Source: Streptantibioticus cattleyicolor NRRL 8057 = DSM 46488
GTDB lineage: Bacteria; Actinomycetota; Actinomycetes; Streptomycetales; Streptomycetaceae
NCBI RefSeq assembly: GCF_000240165.1
Contig: NC_017585.1
Coordinates: 992,001-1,056,000, forward strand
Reading direction: 5' to 3'
Length of the DNA: 64,000 nt
The notes beneath the pieces were generated by a model that did no database searches, was not told the origin of the DNA, and worked only from the letters and a program-made list of their open reading frames with translations. The translations under genes were made by a program, and so were the position numbers. Positions 31,898 to 39,905 of the stretch are shown here, piece after piece. The first letter of the stretch is position 1. The number at the start of each line of letters is the position of its first letter.

Positions 31898-32494
31898 ATG
31901 GGAAAGACCTACGAACGCATCGACGGAAGGCTCCGCGCATTCATCGAGGCACAGCCGATCTTCTTCACCGCCACCGCCCCGCTCTCCGGCGACGGCACGG
32001 TCAACCTCTCGCCCAAGGGCCTCACCGGCTCCTTCACGGTGCTCGACGAACACACCGTCGCCTACCTGGACTTCGCCGGCAGCAACGCCGAGACCATCGC
32101 GCACCTGCGGGAGAACGGCCGCATCACCTTGATGTGGTGCGCCTTCCAGGGCCCGCCCGACATCGTGCGGGTCCACGGCCGCGGCGAGCCGGTCTTCCGC
32201 GACGACCCGCGCTTCGAGGACCTCCTGGCCCGCTTCCCGCACCCCGACCCCGGCGCACACGGCGTCCGCGCCGTCATCGTGGTCACCGCCGAACTGATCC
32301 GCGACACCTGCGGCTACGGCGTGCCCCTCATGTCCTACGACGCCGACCGCGACCTGCACCGCAGACGCTTCGAGCGCGAGGACGACGACTCGCTGGCCCG
32401 CTACTTCGAGAAGAAGGAACACATCGCCACCAGCCTGGACGGCCTGCCCGGACTGCCGCTTCCGCTCCCGCCGCGCACCGTGCCGTCCGGCTGA
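31898..32494 (+). CDS. Pyridoxamine 5'-phosphate oxidase-fold protein
   Basis: The 198-residue protein has the split-barrel flavin-binding fold: FIEAQPIFFTATAPLSGDGT, NLSPKGLTGSFTVLDEHTVA, RENGRITLMWCAFQGPPDIV and VHGRGEPVF. The C-terminal part (CGYGVPLMSYDADRD, ARYFEKKEHIA) is typical of the subgroup annotated as pyridoxamine 5'-phosphate oxidase family, which are usually FMN or F420 oxidoreductases rather than PdxH. A P450 gene follows 21 bases downstream in the same direction. Confidence 0.85.
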   Translation: MGKTYERIDGRLRAFIEAQPIFFTATAPLSGDGTVNLSPKGLTGSFTVLDEHTVAYLDFAGSNAETIAHLRENGRITLMWCAFQGPPDIVRVHGRGEPVFRDDPRFEDLLARFPHPDPGAHGVRAVIVVTAELIRDTCGYGVPLMSYDADRDLHRRRFEREDDDSLARYFEKKEHIATSLDGLPGLPLPLPPRTVPSG

Positions 32495-32515
32495 CGACAG
32501 GGCTAGCATCCGTCC

Positions 32516-33727
32516 ATGGAAGCCACCGCCGTCTTCGACCCGTGGTCGCCGGAGTTCGTCGCCGACCCCTACCCGGGCTTCGCGCGGTTGCGTGAGGCCG
32601 GCCCCGTCCACTGGTTCGAGCCGTCCCGGCAGTGGCTGGTGCCACGCCACGCGGACGTACGGGCGCTGCTGCGCGACCGGCGGCTGGGCCGCACCTATCT
32701 GCACCGCTTCAGCCACGAGGAGTTCGGGCGCACCCCGCCGCCGCCGGAACACGAGCCGTTCCACGTGCTCAACGGCCACGGGCTGCTCGACCTGGAGCCG
32801 CCGGACCACACCCGCATCCGGCGCCTGGTCTCCACGGCGTTCACCCCGCGCACCGTGGAGGAGCTGGCCCCGACCGTGCGGCGGCTCGCCCGCGAACGGG
32901 TGGACGCGCTCCTCGCCGAGGGCGGCGGCGACCTGATGGCCACGGTCGCCGAACCGCTCCCGGTGGCCGTCATCGGGGAGATGCTGGGCATCCCGGCCGC
33001 CGACCGGGGCCTGCTGCGCCCCTGGTCGGCCGACATCTGCCGGATGTACGAACTCAACCCGGACGAGGAGAGCGCACGCCGCGCGGTGCGGGCGAGCGTC
33101 GAATTCTCCGACTACCTGCGGGGGTTGATCGCCCACCGGCGCACCCACCCCGGGGACGACCTGATCAGCGCGCTGATCGCGGCCCACGACGAGGGCAACC
33201 GGCTCACCGGACAGGAGATGGTCTCCACCTGCGTGCTGCTGCTCAACGCCGGCCACGAGGCCACCGTCAAGACGGTGGGCAACGGCTGGTGGGCGCTCTT
33301 CCGCGACCCCGGCCAGCTCGCCGCGCTCCGCGCCGACCACACCCTGCTGCCCGGCGCGGTCGAGGAGCTGATGCGGTATGACACCCCGTTGCAGCTCTTC
33401 GAACGCTGGGTGCTGGACGACATCGAGATCGGCGGCACCCGGATCCCCCGGGGCAGCGAGGTGGCGCTGCTGTTCGGCTCCGCCAACCACGACCCGGCCG
33501 CCTTCGCCGCCCCCGACCGGCTGGACCTCACCCGCGCCGACAACCCGCACGTCAGTCTCGGCGCCGGGATCCACTACTGCCTGGGGGCGCCGCTGGCCCG
33601 GCTGGAACTGGCCGCCGTCTTCGGCGAGTTGCTGCGTCGCGCGCCACGGATGCGGTTGCTGGCGGAGCCGGAACGGGAGGGCGGGTTCGTGATGCGGGGG
33701 GTGCGGGGGCTGCTGGTGGAGTGCTGA
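32516..33727 (+). CDS. Cytochrome P450
   Basis: The 403-residue bacterial P450 has the I-helix motif LLLNAGHEATVKTVGNGWW (acid-alcohol pair is Glu-Ala-Thr), the K-helix ExxR in VEELMRYDTPLQL, and the haem loop LGAGIHYCLGAPLARLEL with the axial Cys; the usual Phe at the start of that loop is Leu. No ferredoxin gene is adjacent. It follows a PNPOx-like gene by 21 bases and may share its transcript. Its 3' 176 bases are antisense to the end of the MFS gene. Substrate unknown. Confidence 0.92.
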   Translation: MEATAVFDPWSPEFVADPYPGFARLREAGPVHWFEPSRQWLVPRHADVRALLRDRRLGRTYLHRFSHEEFGRTPPPPEHEPFHVLNGHGLLDLEPPDHTRIRRLVSTAFTPRTVEELAPTVRRLARERVDALLAEGGGDLMATVAEPLPVAVIGEMLGIPAADRGLLRPWSADICRMYELNPDEESARRAVRASVEFSDYLRGLIAHRRTHPGDDLISALIAAHDEGNRLTGQEMVSTCVLLLNAGHEATVKTVGNGWWALFRDPGQLAALRADHTLLPGAVEELMRYDTPLQLFERWVLDDIEIGGTRIPRGSEVALLFGSANHDPAAFAAPDRLDLTRADNPHVSLGAGIHYCLGAPLARLELAAVFGELLRRAPRMRLLAEPEREGGFVMRGVRGLLVEC

Positions 33728-34901
33728 GCCGGCGCGTCCGGCGGGCGAGCGGCGGCTGGACGGCGGCGAGCACCAGACAGACCACGGCCGCCGCCGACCA
33801 CAGGGCGGCCGGGCCCGCCAGACGCAGCAACCCGGTGCCCACCAGCGGGGCGCCGACCGCCGCGACGCCCCAGCCGAGTCCGTACACCGCCAGGTAACGG
33901 GCGCCGGCGCCGGGCGGGGCCAACTCGGCCACCAGCGCGCAGGCCGGCCCCTGCACCAGCGGCCCACTCAGGCCCCACACCACGCTCGCCGCCAGCATCG
34001 CCGCCATGGAGTGCGCCAGCGCGTACCCGGCCAGCCCCGCCGCCGCGAGCACCTGGCCGAGGGCGAGCAGCGCGGACGGCGGCAACGCGGCCAGTGGCCC
34101 GGCGCGCAGCAGGGGCTGGACGGCGACGACGGTGGCCGCCGAGACCGTGAAGAGCAACCCCGCGTCCGCCGGGCGCACACCGTGCCAGGCCAGCGACAGC
34201 GGAAGGGCCGTCATCACCTCCATGACCACCAGCGCGTACCCCGTGCCGCAGAACAGCGGGGCGAGCAGCCGCCGGCCACGCCACGGACCGCCGCCGGGCG
34301 GCCGGGGCGCGCGGTGCCGCGGACCCGCGGCGCGGTCGGGCCGGTCGGCGGGGAGGGCGAACCGGACGACGGCGGCGCAGACGGCGGACGTCAGCGCGTC
34401 GGCGACGAAGAGCGGACGCAGCCCCCAGCGGCCCAGCGCGGCGGCGAGCAGCCCGGAGCCCATGCCGCCGATCGCCGGCGCGGCGGTCAACAGGCCGTAG
34501 GCACGCACCCGTTGGGCGGCCGGCACGACATCGGCGACGAGCGCCTGGCTGGGCGGCTCGTACACCTCGAAGGCGAGGCCGAGCAGCACCGCGCAGACGG
34601 CCGCCTCCGGCAGCGTCCGCGCGGCGGCGACACCGAGCTGGGCGACGGCGCAGCCGGTCAGCCCGAGCACGATCGTCCGGCGCCGCCCGAGGCGGTCCGC
34701 GAGCCGTCCGCCGGCCAGCCGGGACGGGATCGTGGCCACCCCGAAGGCCGCCGTGACCAGCCCCGCGGTGCCGAGGTCCGCCCGCAGTCCGGTGGTGAGC
34801 AGCACGGTGAGGAACGCCAACGAGAACGCCCCGAGCTGGTTGACACCCCGGGCCACCAGCAGCGGCCACAGGGCCCGGGGCAGCCGTCCGTCACGCGTCA
34901 T
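33552..34901 (-). CDS. MFS transporter with long C-terminal tail
   Basis: The 449-residue product has 12 hydrophobic segments over residues 1-390 (LARGVNQLGAFSLAFL-type helix 1; RLADRLGRRRTIVLGLTGCA, motif A; YEPPSQALVADVVPAAQRVR). It resembles DHA1 drug exporters. The last 60 residues are Pro/Ala/Arg-rich and lie antisense to the P450 3' end, so the tail is probably a read-through extension after loss of an earlier stop. It is divergent from a CGNR zinc-finger gene with a perfect palindrome between. Confidence 0.82.
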   Translation of the reverse strand: MTRDGRLPRALWPLLVARGVNQLGAFSLAFLTVLLTTGLRADLGTAGLVTAAFGVATIPSRLAGGRLADRLGRRRTIVLGLTGCAVAQLGVAAARTLPEAAVCAVLLGLAFEVYEPPSQALVADVVPAAQRVRAYGLLTAAPAIGGMGSGLLAAALGRWGLRPLFVADALTSAVCAAVVRFALPADRPDRAAGPRHRAPRPPGGGPWRGRRLLAPLFCGTGYALVVMEVMTALPLSLAWHGVRPADAGLLFTVSAATVVAVQPLLRAGPLAALPPSALLALGQVLAAAGLAGYALAHSMAAMLAASVVWGLSGPLVQGPACALVAELAPPGAGARYLAVYGLGWGVAAVGAPLVGTGLLRLAGPAALWSAAAVVCLVLAAVQPPLARRTRRLSTPPAAPAPPASRTRPPVPAPPATASVARDAATRRRRRPVPAGPAAPPGSSGSRRRD

Positions 34902-34918
34902 CGTCCCCCCCCGTATCC

Positions 34919-34950
34919 CGTCACCGACGAACCGGATATCGTCGGTGACG
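34919..34950. promoter_or_regulatory. Perfect 12-bp inverted repeat between MFS and CGNR genes
   Basis: CGTCACCGACGA, eight bases (ACCGGATA), TCGTCGGTGACG forms a perfect inverted repeat. It starts 17 bases upstream of the MFS start and ends 31 bases before the CGNR start. Such a site suggests that the CGNR protein, or another dimeric regulator, controls the pump. Confidence 0.75.
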
Positions 34951-34981
34951 AACGCTAGGGGTGGCGGAGGTAACTGGTCAA

Positions 34982-35593
34982 GTGTTGTTCGACAGTCACA
35001 TGGCGGTGCTGCTGGACGCGGCCGTCTCCCTCGTCAACGCGCTCACCGACGGCGCGGCGCGCGGCAAGCCGTACACCGCGCCACGCGGCGCACAGCTGCC
35101 CGGCGCCGTCGCCGCCGCGCTGGACGTCCCGGCCGCCGACCGGCACCTGCTCGGCCACGAGCAGTCACGCCAACTCGCCGACACCGCGGCGCGGTTGCGT
35201 GTCGTCTTCGAAGCCGTGCAGGCCGGCCGGCTCGACGACGCGGCCGGCACCCTCAACGCGCTGCTGCGTTCCACCGGGGCCCGCCCGCAACTGGACCGCG
35301 CCACCGGCGAGCCCTGGCAGGTGCACTTCCACGGCGCCGACGACTCCCTCGCCGTGGGGTGGGGCGCCGGCTGCGCCACCGGGCTCGCCATGCTGATCGG
35401 CGGCGGCCTCGCCGGCCGGCTCGGCGTCTGCCAGGCGGTGCGCTGCGACCGGGTCTACGTCGACACCTCACGCAACGCCGCCCGCCAGTTCTGCGGCACG
35501 GCCTGCCAGTCCCGCGCCAAGACCGCCGCCTTCCGGGCCCGCCGGGCCGGACGCGCCGAGCCCGGCGGCACCGCGGATGCGATCAGGGGTTGA
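34982..35593 (+). CDS. CGNR zinc-finger (ABATE-domain) regulator
   Basis: The protein of 203 residues starts at GTG 34982, 11 bases after GGAGG. The ABATE-like N-terminus reads LFDSHMAVLLDAAVSLVNAL and the C-terminal CGNR zinc finger reads CDRVYVDTSRNAARQFCGTA with CQSR and VCQAV upstream; the name-giving CGNR is here CGTAC...R. Four Cys for zinc are present. These proteins are putative stress-induced transcriptional regulators in actinobacteria. It is divergent from an MFS exporter with a palindrome between, so it probably controls efflux. Its end overlaps the DUF4185 gene by 11 bases. Confidence 0.85.
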   Translation: MLFDSHMAVLLDAAVSLVNALTDGAARGKPYTAPRGAQLPGAVAAALDVPAADRHLLGHEQSRQLADTAARLRVVFEAVQAGRLDDAAGTLNALLRSTGARPQLDRATGEPWQVHFHGADDSLAVGWGAGCATGLAMLIGGGLAGRLGVCQAVRCDRVYVDTSRNAARQFCGTACQSRAKTAAFRARRAGRAEPGGTADAIRG

Positions 35594-36806
35594 TGCCGTC
35601 GAACTGGAGGACCCAGTAGGGCGGTTGGTTCTGCTTGCCGTTCCACTGCGAGACCATCAGGGTCAGCGAGGTGGCGCTGGCGCTGCCCGGGTGGATGTAA
35701 CCGCCGTAGAGGTAGGGCACCTGAGGCTTGCCCCAGTGGCTCGCCGGCCAGGTGTTGTTGCCGACGATCTGCGGCGTGGGCGCGCTCCACACGGCGTCCG
35801 GGCGGGGCGCGGTGCGCGTGCAGATCGAGTAGTCCTGCACGTCGAAGTAGCTCATGCAGTAGGTGTTGCCGATCCGCTTGACGGAGAACTCGCCGATGTT
35901 GTTCCCGGACAGGATGACCGACGGCGGGGCGGCCGTGGTCCACTGCCAGGAGCCGTTGAGATACGCCCAGTTCTGCTGGGCGCCGAAGTTCCCGGCGCGG
36001 AAGTCGTCCGGGCGGATGCGGAACAGCTGGATCGCCCCGCCGTCGGCGGTGTTGACGTGACTGCCGTTCCAGCGCTTGGAGAAGATGTACAGCCAGCCGT
36101 CCGGGTCGATGCCCGCGAACGACCACATCCCGTACAGCGACTGGTTGACCCCCTTGGTGTCACCGGCCCAGTGGTACGGGTAGTCCTGCCAGGTCACGCC
36201 GTAGTCGTCGGAGTAGGCGACGCCGGACATCAGCGAGCCGTCGTAGCCGGCCGGCGGCGTCCAGGTGGCCACCGAGGTGTACTGGATGTAGGTGCGCCCG
36301 CCGAACTCGATGCAGTCGTTGGGGATCCGGCTGAACTCCCAGCCGTACCCGTTGTCCTGCTGGTGCCGGTAGTCGAAGAGCTGCCCGGCGTGGCCGCCGG
36401 TGGGCATCGCCCAGGTGAACGAGATCGGGGTCGCCCCGGAGGCGTCGAAGTTCGCCTGGTTGAGCATCACCGGCGAGCCGATGTAGGTACCGGTCTGCTG
36501 GATGCCGGTCCACGAGTCGCCGAAGACGTAGCCCCAGCTGTTGTCGTGTTCCCGGAAGTAGGGGATGCCCAGGTCCCCGGAGCCCAGGCCCTGCTGGGAC
36601 GCGGAGTCGCCGGGCTGGTCGCACAGCGAGGTGCCGCTCTGGTACAGCGGTGCCCTGGGCGCGCGGGTCCGGGCGGCGGCGGGGGTGGCGCCGAGCAGCC
36701 CGGTGCCCAGCGCCAGGCCCATGCCTGCCTTCAACGCCGTGCGGCGGCTGGTCGTCCGGGGCTCCGGCGGCGTCGTGCGGCGTTCCGGCTGCGATGAGGT
36801 CGACAT
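35583..36806 (-). CDS. Tat-exported DUF4185 protein
   Basis: The 407-residue protein has a Tat signal (TTSRRTALKAGMGLALGTGL) and an AAA/R cleavage zone. The mature part matches DUF4185, a five-bladed propeller-like secreted domain: GSGDLGIPYFREHDNSWGYV, GDSWTGIQQTGTYIGSPVML, TSVATWTPPAGYDGSLMSGV and YGGYIHPGSASATSLTLMVS. Many members resemble glycoside-hydrolase propellers and are secreted by actinobacteria; the activity is unproven. It is a single-gene unit. Confidence 0.85.
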   Translation of the reverse strand: MSTSSQPERRTTPPEPRTTSRRTALKAGMGLALGTGLLGATPAAARTRAPRAPLYQSGTSLCDQPGDSASQQGLGSGDLGIPYFREHDNSWGYVFGDSWTGIQQTGTYIGSPVMLNQANFDASGATPISFTWAMPTGGHAGQLFDYRHQQDNGYGWEFSRIPNDCIEFGGRTYIQYTSVATWTPPAGYDGSLMSGVAYSDDYGVTWQDYPYHWAGDTKGVNQSLYGMWSFAGIDPDGWLYIFSKRWNGSHVNTADGGAIQLFRIRPDDFRAGNFGAQQNWAYLNGSWQWTTAAPPSVILSGNNIGEFSVKRIGNTYCMSYFDVQDYSICTRTAPRPDAVWSAPTPQIVGNNTWPASHWGKPQVPYLYGGYIHPGSASATSLTLMVSQWNGKQNQPPYWVLQFDGINP

Positions 36807-37016
36807 CGGCGGGTCCTCTCCTTGGGGGGTCGGTCTCGGGACTCGGAACACACCACCGCCCGCCGACCGGCACCGAGGCCCGTCCGGCCCACGACATCCC
36901 CCCTGTCCCCTCGCCGACCGGACGCTACGGAGACGGTGCGCGGCGCCGCTGGGACATCACGGCCGGATGGCCGAAACCCCCGCGCACAACGGCCGGTTCG
37001 GCCCTCTTGCGTGAGC

Positions 37017-37211
37017 CTAGGTGCGGGCCGGAGTCCGGTGCGGCGGACCGGCCGGGTCGGGTTCGGCCGCGCAGCCGGGGTCGTCGTACAGACACGTCTC
37101 CCGGCCGTCGGCGAGCAGATGGATGTGCCGGCCCGCCGCGTGCGCCGCGGCGATGTCCGCCTCGGTCACCGGATCGCTCAGCAGGCACACGAGACCGTCC
37201 AGGGAATCCAT
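37017..37211 (-). CDS. Short protein next to an IS5-family insertion
   Basis: The 64-residue frame reads SLDGLVCLLSDPVTEADIAA, HAAGRHIHLLADGRETCLYD, then a Pro-rich end. The first 40 residues look like a real alpha/beta protein. Its ATG lies only six bases from the TA target of the IS5 element, so whatever promoter or 5' coding part it had is now cut off. It may be an intact small gene or the 3' end of a longer one. No family recognised. The 200 bases on its left, up to the DUF4185 start, hold nothing I can name. Confidence 0.45.
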   Translation of the reverse strand: MDSLDGLVCLLSDPVTEADIAAAHAAGRHIHLLADGRETCLYDDPGCAAEPDPAGPPHRTPART

Positions 37212-37218
37212 CTCCGTA

Positions 37219-38087
37219 AGGGCTGTCCCGTAAATGATCTCTGACGGGTCTGGTGGCCTGCTGGTTTCTGCGTCACCCGGCAAGGACGAGGTTGTGCAGG
37301 CGGGCGATGCCGAGCATGGCGTGCTGGACGCCGTCGCCCTTCAGCCGGCAGTCGCGAAGGATCTTCCAGCCCTTCATCCGGGCGAAGACGTGCTCTACAC
37401 GGGCGCGGACTTTGCGGTGGGAGGCGTTGTGCTCCTCCTTCCATTCCGGGAGTTCGGTCTGGCCCTTCTCGCGGCGGTGCGGGATGACCAGGCCGGTGCC
37501 CCGGTAGCCGCCATCTGCGATGACCGTGGTCTTGCCGACGGCGTCTTTCGCGCCGGACAGCTCCCACGCCTTGCAGTCGTTGCGGTTGCCTGCGACTGGT
37601 CGGCCGACCGCGACGACGAGCCGGGTGTCGGCGTCGATGACGACCTGGTGGTTGGTGGAGTACCGGTAGTTCTTGGACTGCTCGGCGATGGTGTGGTCAC
37701 GGGTGGGAACGAGGGTGCCGTCCACGATGAGCACGGTGTCCTTGCGGAACCGCTTGCGCTGCTGGAGCGCGAGCGCGGGCCCGAGGTGGTCGATGATGCG
37801 GTCGGCCGCCGACTTGGACACCCCGAACAGCGGGGCCAGTTGGCGCAGGGTCAGGTTCGTCCGCCAGTACGCGGCGATCAGGAGCACGCGGTCCTCCAGC
37901 GGCAGGCTCCATGGCCGACCCTTGCGCACCGGGTCCACACCCTCACGCCGGAGCGCGGTGATCAGCTTGCCGAACTGGCGCGGGCTCAGCCCAGTGAACG
38001 GGGCTATCCAGGAGGGCTCAGACGCCGTGATCACACCAGACACAGCCAGATCATCTCACCCGTGACCAGCAGTTACGGGACAGCCCT
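37219..38087. mobile_element. IS5-family insertion sequence, apparently intact
   Basis: The 869-bp element has perfect 15-bp terminal inverted repeats AGGGCTGTCCCGTAA (37219-37233) and the reverse complement at 38073-38087, flanked by TA on both sides (37217-37218 and 38088-38089). One transposase gene fills it on the minus strand. The TA duplication and the AGGGCTGTCCC end are typical of actinobacterial IS5-family (IS427-like) elements. Confidence 0.92.
37273..38043 (-). CDS. IS5-family transposase
   Basis: The 256-residue protein has an N-terminal helix-turn-helix (LTLRQLAPLFGVSKSAADRI) and a DDE core: VLIVDGTLVPTRDH (Asp), TTVIADGGYRGTG (Asp) and VRARVEHVFARMKGWKILRD (Glu). All three catalytic residues are present and the frame is uninterrupted, unlike the IS30-family copy in this window. 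It is therefore potentially active. Confidence 0.93.
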   Translation of the reverse strand: MSGVITASEPSWIAPFTGLSPRQFGKLITALRREGVDPVRKGRPWSLPLEDRVLLIAAYWRTNLTLRQLAPLFGVSKSAADRIIDHLGPALALQQRKRFRKDTVLIVDGTLVPTRDHTIAEQSKNYRYSTNHQVVIDADTRLVVAVGRPVAGNRNDCKAWELSGAKDAVGKTTVIADGGYRGTGLVIPHRREKGQTELPEWKEEHNASHRKVRARVEHVFARMKGWKILRDCRLKGDGVQHAMLGIARLHNLVLAG

Positions 38088-38155
38088 TAGCCTGGCACGA
38101 AGCGGGCCGGACCCGCAGGGGAACACGCGCGTCCGCACGCTCCCCACGGGGCGGG

Positions 38156-38903
38156 TCACGCGGCGGGCTTCTCCCACACCGACACGTGCTTGCGGCTCTC
38201 CCCGGTGAACGGCGCCCGCGACCAGTCCTCCCACCGGTGCCGCAGACGCATCCCGGCCAGCCGCGCCATCAGGTCCAGCTCGGCGGGCCAGACGTAACGG
38301 AACGGCACCGACCGGTGTTCGGCGCGGCCGTCGCGGATCGTCAGATGGTGCGAGGTCATCGCCTGCGTGGCGGGGTCGTAGGTGTCGAACCCCCACCGGA
38401 CCGGACCGGTGCGGAACGGCACCGCGGTCTGCCCGGGCGGCAGCAGGCGCAACTCCGGCACCCCGACCTCGACGATGAAGCAGCCGCCCGGGCGCAGATG
38501 GGCGGCGGCGTTGGCGAAGCAGGCGACCTGGGCGTCCTGCGACGTCAGGTTGTTGATCGTGTTGTACACCAGATACGCCAGCGAGAACGGGCCCGGCACC
38601 CGCGTCGTGGCGAAGTCGCCGACCGTCACGCCGACGGCGTCACCACCGGGTTTGGCAGGTCGTGCGCAGCCGGGCGACCATGGCGCGGGAGAGGTCGATG
38701 CCGTGCACCGCGACCCCGCGCCGGGCCAGCGGCAGGGCGATCCGCCCGGTGCCGACGCCGAACTCCAGCGCCCGGCCGTCCCCGGCCAGCTCGGCGAGCA
38801 CGCCGGCCACCGGCTCCACCGCCTCCGGCCGGAACGTCTCCGCCTCCGAGGTGTCGTAACGCGCCGCGACGGCCTCGCCGAAGTACCCGTCCTCGTCCTC
38901 CAT
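38156..38903 (-). pseudogene. SAM-dependent methyltransferase, frameshifted
   Basis: From ATG 38903 the frame gives EDEDGYFGEAVAARYDTSEA and the SAM-binding motif GRALEFGVGTGRIALPLARR, then GIDLSRAMVARLR, and stops at TGA 38640. Another frame resumes at about 38650 with KPGGDAVGVTVGDFATTRVP, AYLVYNTINNLTSQD and AHLRPGGCFIVEVGVPELRL to the stop at 38156. Together they make one class I methyltransferase of about 250 residues with an indel near 38650. Either the gene is broken or the sequence has an error. The substrate is unknown. Confidence 0.75.
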
Positions 38904-38945
38904 GAGCGCCGACCGTACGCCCGACTCGGCGGCGTGGCACGCGAT

Positions 38946-39779
38946 TTACCGCGGCAGCGGGACGACGGCCACCGGGCAGCGCGCGTGGTGCAGGAGCGCG
39001 TGGGTGACGGCGCCGAGGTGGCCGTGGCGGCGGCGGGAGCCGAGGACGAGGAGGTCGGCGGCGTCCGCCGCGTGCAGCAGGGCGGGGGCCGCGGGGCCGG
39101 GCACCGCGTCCGCGCCGACCTCGGTGTCCGGGGCGGTGTCCGCAAGGCCCGCGGTGACGCTCGCCAGGAGTGCCTGCGCCCGTTGCTGGGCCCGGCCCGG
39201 GTCGAGGACCACCGAGATCCCGGAGAAGTCCACGTCCGGCTGCCAGGCGTGGACGACCTGGAGGACGGCGGACCGGGCGCGGGCCTGCTGGGCGGCGAAC
39301 TCGGCGGCGGGCCCGGGGAACTCGTGGGTGCCGACGCCGAGGACGACCCGGCCGCGCGGGGGCGGCGGCTCCTCACCCCGCACCACGACCACGGGGAAGT
39401 CGGCCCGCGAGGTCACCCGCAACGTCACCGACCCCACCAGCAGCCCCTCGAAGCCGCCGTGTCCGCGCGACCCCATCACCAGCAGGGCCGCCTCGGACCC
39501 GGCGGCCAGCAGCGCCGGAACGGTCTCGTCGCCGATCACCTCGGTGCCGACCGTCACCTCCGGCCGGCGGGACGACGCGTGGGCGGCGAAGTCGGAGGCG
39601 AGCCGCCGGGCGGCCAGCCGGGCCCGCGCGAAGTCGTCGTCCTCGCCCTCGTACCGTTCCCACAACGAGGCGTGGACCACGCGCAGCGGCACCCCGCGCC
39701 GCGCGGCCTCGTCCGCCGCCCACTCCACGGCCCGGCGCGAGGGTTCCGAGCCGTCCACCGCCACCGCCACATGCGTCAC
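38946..39779 (-). CDS. Tandem universal stress protein
   Basis: The 277-residue protein has two UspA domains. Each has the ATP-binding motif Gly-x2-Gly-x9-Gly-Ser: first VMGSRGHGGFEGLLVGSVTL, second VLGSRRRHGHLGAVTHALLH. The second copy has a degenerate loop. The N-terminus is VAVAVDGSEPSRRAVEWAAD. Such proteins bind ATP and aid survival in stress or dormancy; partners vary. It stands alone between the methyltransferase and the MFS pump. Confidence 0.93.
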   Translation of the reverse strand: MTHVAVAVDGSEPSRRAVEWAADEAARRGVPLRVVHASLWERYEGEDDDFARARLAARRLASDFAAHASSRRPEVTVGTEVIGDETVPALLAAGSEAALLVMGSRGHGGFEGLLVGSVTLRVTSRADFPVVVVRGEEPPPPRGRVVLGVGTHEFPGPAAEFAAQQARARSAVLQVVHAWQPDVDFSGISVVLDPGRAQQRAQALLASVTAGLADTAPDTEVGADAVPGPAAPALLHAADAADLLVLGSRRRHGHLGAVTHALLHHARCPVAVVPLPR

Positions 39780-39905
39780 CTGAACACACCGTTCCTCTCC
39801 GGGCGCCGACGGCCGGCCGCTCCGCCCGTCCCCGTGCCCGTCTACCCGGCGGGCACGGGGACGCCTCCGCGGACACCCTGAACGGCGGCAGGGCGGGGCC
39901 GGGCG

